NCBI RefSeq assembly: GCF_914767665.1
Contig: NC_059503.1
Span: 23,188,001-23,252,000, forward strand
Source: Harmonia axyridis
Lineage: Eukaryota; Arthropoda; Insecta; Coleoptera; Coccinellidae
Length of the DNA stretch: 64,000 nucleotides
Direction of reading: 5' to 3'
Shown: positions 45,650-56,586 of the stretch, piece by piece
How positions within the stretch are numbered: position 1 is the first letter of the stretch
Layout: every line of letters starts with the position of its first letter
The notes under the pieces: generated by a model
Told to the model about the DNA's origin: nothing
What the model saw: the letters and a program-made list of their open reading frames with translations, nothing else
Database searches by the model: none
Translations under genes and position numbers: made by a program

Positions 45650-48040
45650 TTTATAATATTTCTGTATATATTTGGATAATTTTTTCTACTGTATATAGTT
45701 TTTCATTTGAAATTTTCAATGAATTCTTCTTTTTGAAATTGTCTATTGAATCTTATTCTTCAATTTAGGATTTGATCCTTTTATCCTTGATATCGATATC
45801 TCGATGAAATAGAAATTTCACCGATATTTTCATTCTGTCCATTACATATGTTTATTTTTTCTAAGATAAACATTTCTAATGGACAGATTGAGAATATCAG
45901 TCCTGCCTAGACATAATTACTTCTAATGCTTAAAAATCCAAAAAAATTGGAATGAAAGTCCGGTCAACTCCAGAATGCCCGCTATATTGAGTGAGAAAAA
46001 AAATGGAATCGGAAGAAATAATAAAGGAAAAACGTGTTTTTTTTTATCTCAGGAATGTTTGGTTGAAATATATGTACCCTGTATAGTAATGAAGTGAGTT
46101 TATTATTATATGTCTGTCTTTGCCAGAATTTTCGATTTGACAATGTTGATATGGTGATTGTGAGTTCATATATTCATATATAAATAATATAGGTTATAGT
46201 ATAGCTCTAAAATGATCGAGAAAATAAGGAAATGTATTCACATAAATATAGTGGAAAAGACCCTAATCAACAGTAAGTTTCTTGTAATCATTTAATCTCT
46301 TTCATTGGATGTTATCATGTTTCAGTGTGACTCTAATAACAAAATAAATAAATATAACTAATTGTAAATATTGTTGTCGAAAGCTAATCTTAAAGAAAAT
46401 GCGAAAAAATCTTAAGATCCATTAGGTACTAGGTTTACAAGCTCAGCATTTAAACCTATATCAAGGAATTCTTCTTCTTTGAATACTGTAGCCATATTGT
46501 GAAAAACTGCAGCAGCTTATAACTTCCAATATTGTGTCAATTTTTTTCAAAGTGATCTCCTTTTGTATATAAGGAAATATACGCTTTCATACCCCTACGT
46601 CCCCTATGCACATCTCGATAGTCACCTCGACAGTACCTAATTCTAGTTTTTATTAGGCTTTCGTTGAAATTTCCCGTGGTGGTGTAAACACTTAGGCATG
46701 AAATTAGTAAAAAACATCTACAGAATTTTTTGAATAACCAACCACTAAAAACCATCAGACCATCGCTGTTTTTAGTTCCTGTGTTCAATGTCTATTTGAT
46801 AATTAATATGAATAAAAAAAAAGTATGAAGTAATTTTCTGTGTTGATGTACAAGCATATAGTGGTATTAGAATAAGAAAGGCGTTTTATTCCAATCCAAA
46901 TACAATATAATCCAGAAAAATATTCTCTATCACCGAGTTAGTCCAAATTTCTATATCAACCACTGATAATATCAACTAATAAACACATATAGTGATGAGT
47001 AACTGAAAATCCTGCTGTCATGGACAGATCCTGGCCAATGTATCGGGTGTTCCAAATTCGTTATCTATTGATGAGATCTAAAAGTCCCTTTGAGCCAGAA
47101 AAAAAAAAGCCACATTTTCGGGCAAGATTGTTGAGATAATTTATTGAAAACCACGACTTCATAGATTCAACTCTTTTTCAGCTATAAAATGAAGTTGGAA
47201 AATGGCGTGAAATGAAAAGTTCTCATAACGTATTCATCAAATGCTATAAAAATGAGACGCAAATAATCTGCAGCTTCTTATCCTTGATTGAAGCATAAGC
47301 AAAAAGAGAGAAAAGCTCGACTCAAATTCGAAAATAACAAACTTTAGGTCGAAATGATTTCTACTGTGAAGGAATACTCTGAAAGTGTTGAAAATATTAT
47401 AATTTAGTTATGTACTGTTATGGATTATTTTTTCTCAAAAATTTAGAGTCAGTAAAAAAAATAATATAAATAAACTGCTCAAATATGGATAATATCAGTT
47501 TGGTTTTCGTCTATGATAATAATATTAGTACAGATAATAACACTTGAATCTTGTTATCAAATATTTAATCAGAAAATTTAGATATGATTGAACATTGAAA
47601 GTTATCAGAATGAGAATAAAGGTAAGCTCCAGAAACATAGAGAAATATATACCACAGAAGGGGATTGGCTGGTTAAAAATTTTAAGTTCGTTTGAAGATG
47701 GAAAATTTTTAGATAAGTGATTTTAGATTTAATTAGGTATTAGAGTTAATAGTTTCATTTCCACTTTTTCATTTTTGATGAAATTCTTCTAATTTCTCGA
47801 ATTGAGTTCTGGACCCCTGAGAAAAGTCATTAGGATATTAAAAAGTCTAAATTTTATAACGGTTATGCGCACCAGTCACTACGTCTAACATTTCAGAAGG
47901 TAACATTTTTATAAGCATTACAATAAATTTCCTTTCTTAAGCATATGTTATTATTACAGTTTGAGTTGAATCACAGAACAATACAATTTTTGCGAGATTA
48001 CATCTTACGAAATCTTTTCTCCAAATTCGTACTTTGTGTG
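45650..48040 (+). repeat. Long inter-unit tail, left copy
   Basis: The 3' flank of the first ORF2 copy followed by the upstream region of ORF1 unit 1. Bases 46077-47663 (about 1.59 kb) and 47935-48006 (72 bp) are absent from the short inner units. The junction in short units (aaatgtattggctgg) combines the two break points, and the 72-bp loss has a ctt microhomology. The same long sequence occurs at 62650-64000. The minus-strand frame 46537-46788 is not conserved in the right copy (one-base indel), so it is probably not a gene. Confidence 0.85.
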
Positions 48041-48111
48041 TGTATAAATATTTTTTATTAATTTCTCAAGTCAAAATAAAAAATTAATAATCTCATTCTG
48101 TTATATGTTAT

Positions 48112-48357
48112 ATGTCGACCTTCAAAAGTTACCGCACAAGGCTTCAGCATATTCAGCCGGCTGGTAAATCCGTCGCTGTGTATATGAAACTTATCAAAAT
48201 ATCTAAAAGTGAGTTGCACATCATAATTTCAAAATTTCCTCGAAATTTTGTAACTAACATTAAAAATGATTCAAATCCATATCATTCTTCTGAGAAAAAA
48301 ATTTTTAATCACCATCCATTAGAATTGATAAATAGGTACTTAATGGACTTTCTTTGA
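48112..48357 (+). CDS. ORF1 of unit 1, unknown 81-residue protein
   Basis: A small basic protein without Cys, with no signal peptide or clear membrane segment. Its centre alternates hydrophobic and basic residues (VAVYMKLIKISKSELHII), and the end is PLELINRYLMDFL. It lies upstream of a TATAAATA box at about 48042-48049 and an ATG within gttatatgtcgacc. It is open in all eight units, but the diverged minus-strand copy shows mostly replacement changes, so protein-level selection is not evident. It may be a real short gene or a frame held open by recent copying. In this unit residue 15 is Pro and residue 32 is changed relative to the others only slightly. Confidence 0.4.
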   Translation: MSTFKSYRTRLQHIQPAGKSVAVYMKLIKISKSELHIIISKFPRNFVTNIKNDSNPYHSSEKKIFNHHPLELINRYLMDFL

Positions 48358-48375
48358 AGACCCTTTGTGAAAAGG

Positions 48376-48460
48376 TATATAAACAAATTTCAATTCAGCA
48401 ATAACTTCAGTTAGTTTAGTTATGTTAAGGCTTACAGAGGAAGAAGAAGAATTCCTGTGA
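48376..48460 (+). promoter_or_regulatory. Core promoter and upstream ORF, unit 1
   Basis: TATATAAA at 48376-48383 and an arthropod initiator TCAGTT with A at 48409. TATAAA lies 31 bases before this A, the ideal distance. Thirteen bases after the predicted start a 12-codon frame (MLRLTEEEEEFL) runs 48422-48460. It should limit translation of ORF2, which starts about 203 bases after the predicted start. A second upstream ATG (ctatggtcccacc) begins at 48484 and differs in frame from other units because two bases (ac) are missing. Confidence 0.65.
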
Positions 48461-48611
48461 TTCTACTCGATGCTTTCTCGCACTATGGTCCCACCTGTAG
48501 AGAGTGCTTACACGTTCAAGTTACTTCAATCAAGTAGGCTGTGCATTGATTATTTGCCACGAAAATAGATTCATATTTTTTTTAAATTGAAAAAAGTGGG
48601 AATATAACAAA

Positions 48612-49154
48612 ATGGATAACAAGGTGATATTGAAACAAAGATTGGCAAAACTGAAAAATTATTCGAACAATATGAGAAGAACATTACATCTCAAAAACCT
48701 TATTAGCAATATAAGAAAACTTTCAGTTGAAGAATTGAATGAAATTGTTAATATCAAGAAGAACGATAATAAGGAAAATAATCAACTAGACAATAATTTG
48801 GGTATTTTGTGTGTGAATTGCCCTGAGGATGAAGATGAAAGAAGAAAAGGCGAAGAACTGGCTAAAGAACATTTGAATTTATGTTTGCAAAGGGCATACC
48901 TTTTCAAAAAAATGCTTGAATTTCCGGTATTCCAGATGAAAAATGGATTTCCCGTAATCAAATTTAACCAATATGATGTGTCTTTGAGACAAGGAAATGT
49001 TATTCTACCCAGAAAACATTATTTCTACCACACCTTACCAAATCGTGCAAAAAAATGCTATAATGATGAAACGATAGAATCAATGGCAGATTGGTTAATA
49101 ACAAATAGTGCTTCCATAAATTATGACCAATTATATGAACAATTGTTAAATTAA
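48612..49154 (+). CDS. ORF2 of unit 1, unknown 180-residue protein
   Basis: Unrecognised, intronless. The N-terminal 50 residues are strongly basic and probably helical (RRTLHLKNLISNIRKLSVEE), then comes an Asn/Lys linker, a CVNC pair (Cys67, Cys70), an acidic to helical stretch (PEDEDERRKGEELAKEHL), Cys91, a central FPVFQMKNGFPVIKFNQYDV segment, an ILPRKHYFYHTLP segment and a C-terminal helix rich in acidic and Asn residues; Cys149 completes the set. No signal peptide or membrane span. A basic N-terminus suggests nucleic-acid or partner binding, but this is a guess. The start has a clean aacaaaATGG context in all units. A poly(A) signal aataaa lies about 75 bp after the stop. Private change Lys9 to Gln. 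Confidence 0.65.
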   Translation: MDNKVILKQRLAKLKNYSNNMRRTLHLKNLISNIRKLSVEELNEIVNIKKNDNKENNQLDNNLGILCVNCPEDEDERRKGEELAKEHLNLCLQRAYLFKKMLEFPVFQMKNGFPVIKFNQYDVSLRQGNVILPRKHYFYHTLPNRAKKCYNDETIESMADWLITNSASINYDQLYEQLLN

Positions 49155-49339
49155 TTTAAATTTGTCTTTATAATATTTCTGTATATATTTGTATAATTTT
49201 TTCTACTGTATATAGTTTTTCATTTGAAATTTTCAATAAATTCTTCTTTCTGAAATTGTCTATTGAATCTTATTCTTCAATTTAGGATTTGATCCTTTTA
49301 TCCTTGATATCCATATCTCGGTGAAATAGAAATTTCACC

Positions 49340-49415
49340 GATATTTTCATTCTGTCCATTACATATGTTTATCTTTTCTAAGATAAACATTTCTAATGGA
49401 CAGATTGAGAATATC
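49340..49415 (+). ncRNA. 76-nt near-perfect hairpin in the unit tail
   Basis: Bases 49340-49415 pair almost completely about their centre: GATATT with AATATC at the base, TCTGTCCATTA with TAATGGACAGA, ATGTTTATCTT with AAGATAAACAT next to a four-base loop, and only a few mismatches. Equivalent hairpins lie at 51197, 53056, 54914, 56772, 58630, 60495 and 62426 (each 76 nt), and at about 45823. Length and stem resemble a pre-miRNA, but it may just be a duplication by-product. Transcripts reading past the poly(A) signal would include it. Confidence 0.5.
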
Positions 49416-49966
49416 AGTCCTGCCTAGACATAATTACTTCTAATGCTTAGAAATCCAAAAAAATTGGAATGAAAGTCCGGTCAACTCCAGAATGCCCGCT
49501 ATATTGAGTGAGAACAAAAATGGAATCGGAAGAAATAATAAAGGAAAAACGTGTTTTTTCATCTCAGGAATATTAGGTTGAAATAAATGTATTGGCTGGT
49601 TAAAAATTTTAAGTTCGTTTGAAGATGGAAAATTTTTAGATAAGTAATTTTAGATTTAATTAGGTATTAGAGTTAATAGTTTCATTTCCACTTTTTCATT
49701 TTTGATGAAATTCTTCTAATTTCCCGAATTGAGTTCTGGAACCCTGAGAAAAGTCATTAGGATAGTAAAAAGTCGAAATTTTATAACGGTTATGCGCACT
49801 AGTCACGACGTCTAACATTTCAGAAGGTAACATTTCTATAAGCATTACAATAAATTTCCTTACGAAATCTTTTCTCCAAATTCGTACTTTGTGTGTGTAT
49901 AAATATTTTTTATTAATTTCTCAAGTCAAAATAAAAAGTTAATAATCTCATTCTGTTATATGTTAT

Positions 49967-50212
49967 ATGTCGACCTTCAAAAGTTACCGCACAAGGCTTC
50001 AGCATATTCAGCAGGCTGGTAAATTCGTCGCTGTGTATATGAAACTTATCAAAATATCTAAAAGTGAGTTGCACATCATTAATTCAAAATTTCCTCGAAA
50101 TTTTGTAGCTAACATTAAAAATGATTCAAATCCATATCATTCTTCTGAGAAAAAAATTTTTAATCACCACCCATTAGAATTGATAAATAGTAACTTAATG
50201 GACTTTCTCTGA
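49967..50212 (+). CDS. ORF1 of unit 2
   Basis: The same 81-residue frame as in unit 1. Private or shared changes: Lys-Phe at the GKF position (unit 1 has GKS), Asn in place of Ile in HIINSK (shared with unit 3), and NSN in place of NRY near the C-terminus (unique to this unit). Confidence 0.4.
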   Translation: MSTFKSYRTRLQHIQQAGKFVAVYMKLIKISKSELHIINSKFPRNFVANIKNDSNPYHSSEKKIFNHHPLELINSNLMDFL

Positions 50213-50230
50213 AGACCCTTTGTGAAAAGG

Positions 50231-50315
50231 TATATAAACAAATTTCAATTCAGCCATAACTTCAGTTAGTTTAGTTATGTTAAGGCTTACAGAGGAAGAA
50301 GAAGAATTCCTGTGA
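50231..50315 (+). promoter_or_regulatory. Core promoter and upstream ORF, unit 2
   Basis: TATATAAA at 50231-50238 and initiator A at 50264. The 12-codon frame is 50277-50315. A further upstream frame from the ctATGGTCCCACC start (about 50340) runs about 36 codons to a tga just before the ORF2 start; it is kept in units 2 to 8. Confidence 0.65.
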
Positions 50316-50468
50316 TTCTACTCGATGCTTTCTCGCACTATGGTCCCACCTGTAGAGAGTGCTTACACACGTTCAAGTTACTTCAATCAAGTAGGCTGTG
50401 CATTGATTATTTGCCACGAAAATAGTTTCATATTTTTTTTAAATTGAAAAAAGGGGGAATATAACAAA

Positions 50469-51011
50469 ATGGATAACAAGGTGATATTGAAAAAAAGATT
50501 GGCAAAACTGAAGAATTATTCGAACAATATGAGAAGAACATTACATCTCAAAAACCTCATTAGCAATATAAGAAAACTTTCAGTTGAAGAATTGAATGAA
50601 ATTGTTAATATCAAGAAGAACGATAATAAGGAAAATAATCAACTAGACAATAATTTGGGTATTTTGTGTGTGAATTGCCCTGAGGATGAAGATGAAAGAA
50701 GAAAAGGCGAAGAACTGGCTAAAGAACATTTGAATTTATGTTTGCAAAGGGCATACCTTTTCAAAAAAATGCTTGAATTTCCGGTATTCCAGATGAAAAA
50801 TGGATTTCCGGTAATCAAATTTAACCAATATGATGTGTCTTTGAGACAAGGAAATGTTATTTTACCCAGAAAACATTATTTCTACCACACCTTACCAAAT
50901 CGTGCAAAAAAATGCTATAATGATGAAACGATAGAATCAATGGCAGATTGGTTAATAACAAATAGTGCTTCCATAAATTATGACCAATTATATGAACAAT
51001 TGTTAAATTAA
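50469..51011 (+). CDS. ORF2 of unit 2
   Basis: Intact 180 codons, identical in protein to the commonest form. Only silent differences are seen (for example ctc for Leu30, aag for the Lys near residue 16, tta in place of cta). A good reference copy for the family. Confidence 0.65.
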   Translation: MDNKVILKKRLAKLKNYSNNMRRTLHLKNLISNIRKLSVEELNEIVNIKKNDNKENNQLDNNLGILCVNCPEDEDERRKGEELAKEHLNLCLQRAYLFKKMLEFPVFQMKNGFPVIKFNQYDVSLRQGNVILPRKHYFYHTLPNRAKKCYNDETIESMADWLITNSASINYDQLYEQLLN

Positions 51012-51824
51012 TTTAAATTTGTCTTTATAATATTTCTGTATATATTTGTATAATTTTTTCTACTGTATATAGTTTTTCATTTGAAATTTTCAATAAATTC
51101 TTCTTTCTGAAATTGTCTATTGAATCTTATTCTTCAATTTAGGATTTGATCCTTTTATCCTTGATATCCATATCTCGGTGAAATAGAAATTTCACCGATA
51201 TTTTCATTCTGTCCATTACATATGTTTATCTTTTCTAAGATAAACATTTCTAATGGACAGATTGAGAATATCAGTCCTGCATAGACATAATTACTTCTAA
51301 TGCTTAGAAATCCAAAAAAATTGGAATGAAAATCCGGTCAACTCCAGAATGCCCGCTATATTGAGTGAGAAAAAAAATGGAATCGGAAGAAATAATAAAG
51401 GAAAAACGTGTTTTTTTCATCTCAGGAATATTAGGTTGAAATAAATGTATTGGCTGGTTAAAAATTTCAAGTTCGTTTGAAGATGGAAAATTTTTAGATA
51501 AGTAATTTTAGATTTAATTAGGTATTAGAGTTAATAGTTTCATTTCCACTTTTTCATTTTTGATGAAATTCTTCTAATTTCCCGAATTGAGTTCTGGAAC
51601 CCTGAGAAAAGTCATTAGGATAGTAAAAAGTCGAAATTTTATAACGGTTATGCGCACTAGTCACGAAGTCTAACATTTCAGAAGGTAACATTTCTATAAG
51701 CATTACAATAAATTTCCTTACGAAATCTTTTCTCCAAATTCGTACTTTGTGTGTGTATAAATATTTTTTATTAATTTCTCAAGTCAAAATAAAAAGTTAA
51801 TAATCTCATTCTGTTATATGTTAT

Positions 51825-52070
51825 ATGTCGACCTTCAAAAGTTACCGCACAAGGCTTCAGCATATTCAGCAGGCTGGTAAATTCGTCGCTGTGTATATGA
51901 AACTTATCAAAATATCTAAAAGTGAGTTGCACATCATTAATTCAAAATTTCCTCGAAATTTTGTAGCTAACATTAAAAATGATTCAAATCCATATCATTC
52001 TTCTGAGAAAAAAATTTTTAATCACCACCCATTAGAATTGATAAATAGGTACTTAATGGACTTTCTCTGA
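51825..52070 (+). CDS. ORF1 of unit 3
   Basis: 81 codons. It shares the HIINSK variant with unit 2 but has the usual NRYLMDFL end. Two neighbours sharing a private change fits exchange between adjacent units. Confidence 0.4.
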   Translation: MSTFKSYRTRLQHIQQAGKFVAVYMKLIKISKSELHIINSKFPRNFVANIKNDSNPYHSSEKKIFNHHPLELINRYLMDFL

Positions 52071-52088
52071 AGACCCTTTGTGAAAAGG

Positions 52089-52173
52089 TATATAAACAAA
52101 TTTCAATTCAGCAATAACTTCAGTTAGTTTAGTTATGTTAAGGCTTACAGAGGAAGAAGAAGAATTCCTGTGA
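52089..52173 (+). promoter_or_regulatory. Core promoter and upstream ORF, unit 3
   Basis: TATATAAA at 52089, initiator A at 52122, 12-codon frame 52135-52173, same as in unit 2. Confidence 0.65.
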
Positions 52174-52326
52174 TTCTACTCGATGCTTTCTCGCACTATG
52201 GTCCCACCTGTAAAGAGTGCTTACACACGTTCAAGTTACTTCAATCAAGTAGGCTGTGCATTGATTATTTGCCACGAAAATAGTTTCATATTTTTTTTAA
52301 ATTGAAAAAAGTGGGAATATAACAAA

Positions 52327-52869
52327 ATGGATAACAAGGTGATATTGAAAAAAAGATTGGCAAAACTGAAAAATTATTCGAACAATATGAGAAGAACATT
52401 ACATCTCAAAAACCTTATTAGCAATATAAGAAAACATTCAGTTGAAGAATTGAATGAAATTGTTAATATCAAGAAGAACGATAATAAGGAAAATAATCAA
52501 CTAGACAACAATTTGGGTAGTTTGTGTGTGAATTGCCCTGAGGATGAAGATGAAAGAAGAAAAGGCGAAGAACTGGCTAAAGAACATTTGGATTTATGTT
52601 TGCAAAGGGCATACCTTTTCAAAAAAATGCTTGAATTTCCGGTATTCCAGATGAAAAATGGATTTCCGGTAATCAAATTTAACCAATATGATGTGTCTTT
52701 GAGACAAGGAAATGTTATTCTACCCAGAAAACATTATTTCTACCACACCTTACCAAATCGTGCAAAAAAATGCTATAATGATGAAACGATAGAATCAATG
52801 GCAGATTGGTTAATAACAAATAGTGCTTCCATAAATTATGACCAATTATATGAACAATTGTTAAATTAA
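52327..52869 (+). CDS. ORF2 of unit 3
   Basis: Intact. Changes relative to the common form: Leu37 to His, Ile65 to Ser (next to the CVNC pair) and Asn89 to Asp. The last is shared with units 4 and 5. Confidence 0.65.
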   Translation: MDNKVILKKRLAKLKNYSNNMRRTLHLKNLISNIRKHSVEELNEIVNIKKNDNKENNQLDNNLGSLCVNCPEDEDERRKGEELAKEHLDLCLQRAYLFKKMLEFPVFQMKNGFPVIKFNQYDVSLRQGNVILPRKHYFYHTLPNRAKKCYNDETIESMADWLITNSASINYDQLYEQLLN

Positions 52870-53683
52870 TTTAAATTTGTCTTCATAATATTTCTGTATA
52901 TATTTGTATAATTTTTTTCTAATGTATATAGTTTTTCATTTGAAATTTTCAATAAATTCTTCTTTCTGAAATTGTCTATTGAATCTTATTCTTCAATTTA
53001 GGATTTGATCCTTTTATCCTTGATATCCATATCTCGGTGAAATAGAAATTTCACCGATATTTTCATTCTGTCCATTACATATGTTTATCTTTTCTAAGAT
53101 AAACATTTCTAATGGACAGATTGAGAATATCAGTCCTGCCTAGACATAATTACTTCTAATGCTTAGAAATCCAAAAAAATTGGAATGAAAGTCCGGTCAA
53201 CTCCAGAATGCCCGCTTTATTGAGTGAGAAAAAAAATGGAATCGGAAGAAATAATAAAGGAAAAACGTGTTTTTTTCATCTCAGGAATATTAGGTTGAAA
53301 TAAATGTATTGGCTGGTTAAAAATTTTAAGTTCGTTTGAAGATGGAAAATTTTTAGATAAGTAATTTTAGATTTAATTAGGTATTAGAGTTAATAGTTTC
53401 ATTTCCACTTTTTCATTTTTGATGAAATTCTTCTAATTTCCCGAATTGAGTTCTGGAACCCTGAGAAAAGTCATTAGGATATTAAAAAATCGAAATTTTA
53501 TAACGGTTATGCGCACTAGTCACGACGTCTAACATTTCAGAAGGTAACATTTCTATAAGCATTACAATAAATTTCCTTACGAAATCTTTTCTCCAAATTC
53601 GTACTTTGTGTGTGTATAAATATTTTTTATTAATTTCTCAAGTCAAAATAAAAAGTTAATAATCTCATTCTGTTATATGTTAT

Positions 53684-53929
53684 ATGTCGACCTTCAAAAG
53701 TTACCGCACAAGGCTTCAGCATATTCAGCAGGCTGGTAAATTCGTCGCTGTGTATATGAAACTCATCAAAATATCTAAAAGTGAGTTGCACATCATAATT
53801 TCAAAATTTCCTCGAAATTTTGTAGCTAACATTAAAAATGATTCAAATCCATATCATTCTTCTGAGAAAAAAATTTTTAATCACCACCCATTAGAATTGA
53901 TAAATAGGTACTTAATGGACTTTCTCTGA
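53684..53929 (+). CDS. ORF1 of unit 4
   Basis: 81 codons, commonest protein form (HIIISK, NRYLMDFL). A silent change to ctc at a Leu codon (aaactcatc) is shared with unit 5. Confidence 0.4.
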   Translation: MSTFKSYRTRLQHIQQAGKFVAVYMKLIKISKSELHIIISKFPRNFVANIKNDSNPYHSSEKKIFNHHPLELINRYLMDFL

Positions 53930-53947
53930 AGACCCTTTGTGAAAAGG

Positions 53948-54032
53948 TATATAAACAAATTTCAATTCAGCAATAACTTCAGTTAGTTTAGTTATGTTAA
54001 GGCTTACAGAGGAAGAAGAAGAATTCCTGTGA
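53948..54032 (+). promoter_or_regulatory. Core promoter and upstream ORF, unit 4
   Basis: TATATAAA at 53948, initiator A at 53981, 12-codon frame 53994-54032. Confidence 0.65.
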
Positions 54033-54185
54033 TTCTACTCGATGCTTTCTCGCACTATGGTCCCACCTGTAGAGAGTGCTTACACACGTTCAAGTTACTT
54101 CAATCAAGTAGGCTGTGCATTGATTATTTGCCACGAAAATAGTTTCATATTTTTTTTAAATTGAAAAAAGTGGGAATATAACAAA

Positions 54186-54728
54186 ATGGATAACAAGGTG
54201 ATATTGAAAAAAAGATTGGAAAAACTGAAAAATTATTCGAACAATATGAGAAGAACATTACATCTCAAAAACCTTATTAGCAATATTAGAAAACTTTCAG
54301 TTGAAGAATTGAATGAAATTGTTAATATCAAGAAGAACGATAATAAGGAAAATAATCAACTAGACAATAATTTGGGTATTTTGTGTGTGAATTGCCCTGA
54401 GGATGAAGATGAAAGAAGAAAAGGCGAAGAACTGGCTAAAGAACATTTGGATTTATGTTTGCAAAGGGCATACCTTTTCAAAAAAATGCTTGAATTTCCG
54501 GTATTCCAGATGAAAAATGGATTTCCGGTAATCAAATTTAACCAATATGATGTGTCTTCGAGACAAGGAAATGTTATTCTACCCAGAAAACATTATTTCT
54601 ACCACACCTTACCAAATCGTGCAAAAAAATGCTATAATGATGAAACGATAGAATCAATGGCAGATTGGTTAATAACAAATAGTGCTTCCATAAATTATGA
54701 CCAATTATATGAACAATTGTTAAATTAA
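54186..54728 (+). CDS. ORF2 of unit 4
   Basis: Intact. Ala12 to Glu and Asn89 to Asp are shared with unit 5; Leu125 to Ser is private. The tail variant ctgcccatcac in the hairpin is also shared only with unit 5, pointing to recent duplication of a unit. Confidence 0.65.
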   Translation: MDNKVILKKRLEKLKNYSNNMRRTLHLKNLISNIRKLSVEELNEIVNIKKNDNKENNQLDNNLGILCVNCPEDEDERRKGEELAKEHLDLCLQRAYLFKKMLEFPVFQMKNGFPVIKFNQYDVSSRQGNVILPRKHYFYHTLPNRAKKCYNDETIESMADWLITNSASINYDQLYEQLLN

Positions 54729-55541
54729 TTTAAATTTGTCTTTATAATATTTCTGTATATATTTGTATAATTTTTTCTACTGTATATAGTTTTTCATTTG
54801 AAATTTTCAATAAATTCTTCTTTCTGAAATTGTCTATTGAATCTTATTCTTCAATTTAGGATTTGATCCTTTTATCCTTGATATCCATATCTCGGTGAAA
54901 TAGAAATTTCACCGATATTTTCATTCTGCCCATCACATATGTTTATCTTTTCTAAGATAAACATTTCTAATGGACAGATTGAGAATATCAGTCCTGCCTA
55001 GACATCATTACTTCTAATGCTTAGAAATCCAAAAAAATTGGAATGAAAGTCCGGTCAACTCCAGAATACCCGCTATATTGAGTGAGAAAAAAAATGGAAT
55101 CGGAAGAAATAATAAAGGAAAAACGTGTTTTTTTCATCTCAGGAATATTAGGTTGAAATAAATGTATTGGCTGGTTAAAAATTATAAGTTCGTTTGAAGA
55201 TGGAAAATTTTTAGATAAGTAATTTTAGATTTAATTAGGTATTAGAGTTAATAGTTTCATTTTCACTTTTTCATTTTTGATGAAATTCTTCTAATTTCCC
55301 GAATTGAGTTCTGGAACCCTGAGAAAAGTCATTAGGATATTAAAAAGTCGAAATTTTATAACGGTTATGCGCACTAGTCACGACGTCTAACATTTCAGAA
55401 GGTAACATTTCTATAAGCATTACAATAAATTTCCTTACGAAATCTTTTCTCCAAATTCGTACTTTGTGTGTGTATAAATATTTTTTATTAATTTCTCAAG
55501 TCAAAATAAAAAGTTAATAATCTCATTCTGTTATATGTTAT

Positions 55542-55787
55542 ATGTCGACCTTCAAAAGTTACCGCACAAGGCTTCAGCATATTCAGCAGGCTGGTAAATT
55601 CGTCGCTGTGTATATGAAACTCATCAAAATATCTAAAAGTGAGTTGCACATCATAATTTCAAAATTTCCTCGAAATTTTGTAGCTAACATTAAAAATGAT
55701 TCAAATCCATATCATTCTTCTGAGAAAAAAATTTTTAATCACCACCCATTAGAATTGATAAATAGGTACTTAATGGACTTTCTCTGA
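55542..55787 (+). CDS. ORF1 of unit 5
   Basis: 81 codons, protein identical to unit 4. Confidence 0.4.
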   Translation: MSTFKSYRTRLQHIQQAGKFVAVYMKLIKISKSELHIIISKFPRNFVANIKNDSNPYHSSEKKIFNHHPLELINRYLMDFL

Positions 55788-55805
55788 AGACCCTTTGTGA
55801 AAAGG

Positions 55806-55890
55806 TATATAAACAAATTTCAATTCAGCAATAACTTCAGTTAGTTTAGTTATGTTAAGGCTTACAGAGGAAGAAGAAGAATTCCTGTGA
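55806..55890 (+). promoter_or_regulatory. Core promoter and upstream ORF, unit 5
   Basis: TATATAAA at 55806, initiator A at 55839, 12-codon frame 55852-55890. Confidence 0.65.
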
Positions 55891-56043
55891 TTCTACTCGA
55901 TGCTTTCTCGCACTATGGTCCCACCTGTAGAGAGTGCTTACACACGTTCAAGTTACTTCAATCAAGTAGGCTGTGCATTGATTATTTGCCACGAAAATAG
56001 TTTCATATTTTTTTTAAATTGAAAAAAGTGGGAATATAACAAA

Positions 56044-56586
56044 ATGGATAACAAGGTGATATTGAAAAAAAGATTGGAAAAACTGAAAAATTATTCGAAC
56101 AATATGAGAAGAACATTACATCTCAAAAACCTTATTAGCAATATTAGAAAACTTTCAGTTGAAGAATTGAATGAAATTGTTAATATCAAGAAGAACGATA
56201 ATAAGGAAAATAATCAACTAGACAATAATTTGGGTATTTTGTGTGTGAATTGCCCTGAGGATGAAGATGAAAGAAGAAAAGGCGAAGAACTGGCTAAAGA
56301 ACATTTGGATTTATGTTTGCAAAGGGCATACCTTTTCAAAAAAATGCTTGAATTTCCGGTATTCCAGATGAAAAATGGATTTCCGGTAATCAAATTTAAC
56401 CAATATGATGTGTCTTTGAGACAAGGAAATGTTATTCTACCCAGAAAACATTATTTCTACCACACCTTACCAAATCGTGCAAAAAAATGCTATAATGATG
56501 AAACGATAGAATCAATGGCAGATTGGTTAATAACAAATAGTGCTTCCATAAATTATGACCAATTATATGAACAATTGTTAAATTAA
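56044..56586 (+). CDS. ORF2 of unit 5
   Basis: Intact. Ala12 to Glu and Asn89 to Asp, as in unit 4, without the Leu125 change. Closest relative of unit 4 in both coding sequence and tail. Confidence 0.65.
   Translation: MDNKVILKKRLEKLKNYSNNMRRTLHLKNLISNIRKLSVEELNEIVNIKKNDNKENNQLDNNLGILCVNCPEDEDERRKGEELAKEHLDLCLQRAYLFKKMLEFPVFQMKNGFPVIKFNQYDVSLRQGNVILPRKHYFYHTLPNRAKKCYNDETIESMADWLITNSASINYDQLYEQLLN

Noticed and set aside
46537..46788. Minus-strand frame in the long tail considered as a third array gene
   Set aside because: The right copy of the tail has a one-base indel in the same frame, so it is not conserved.
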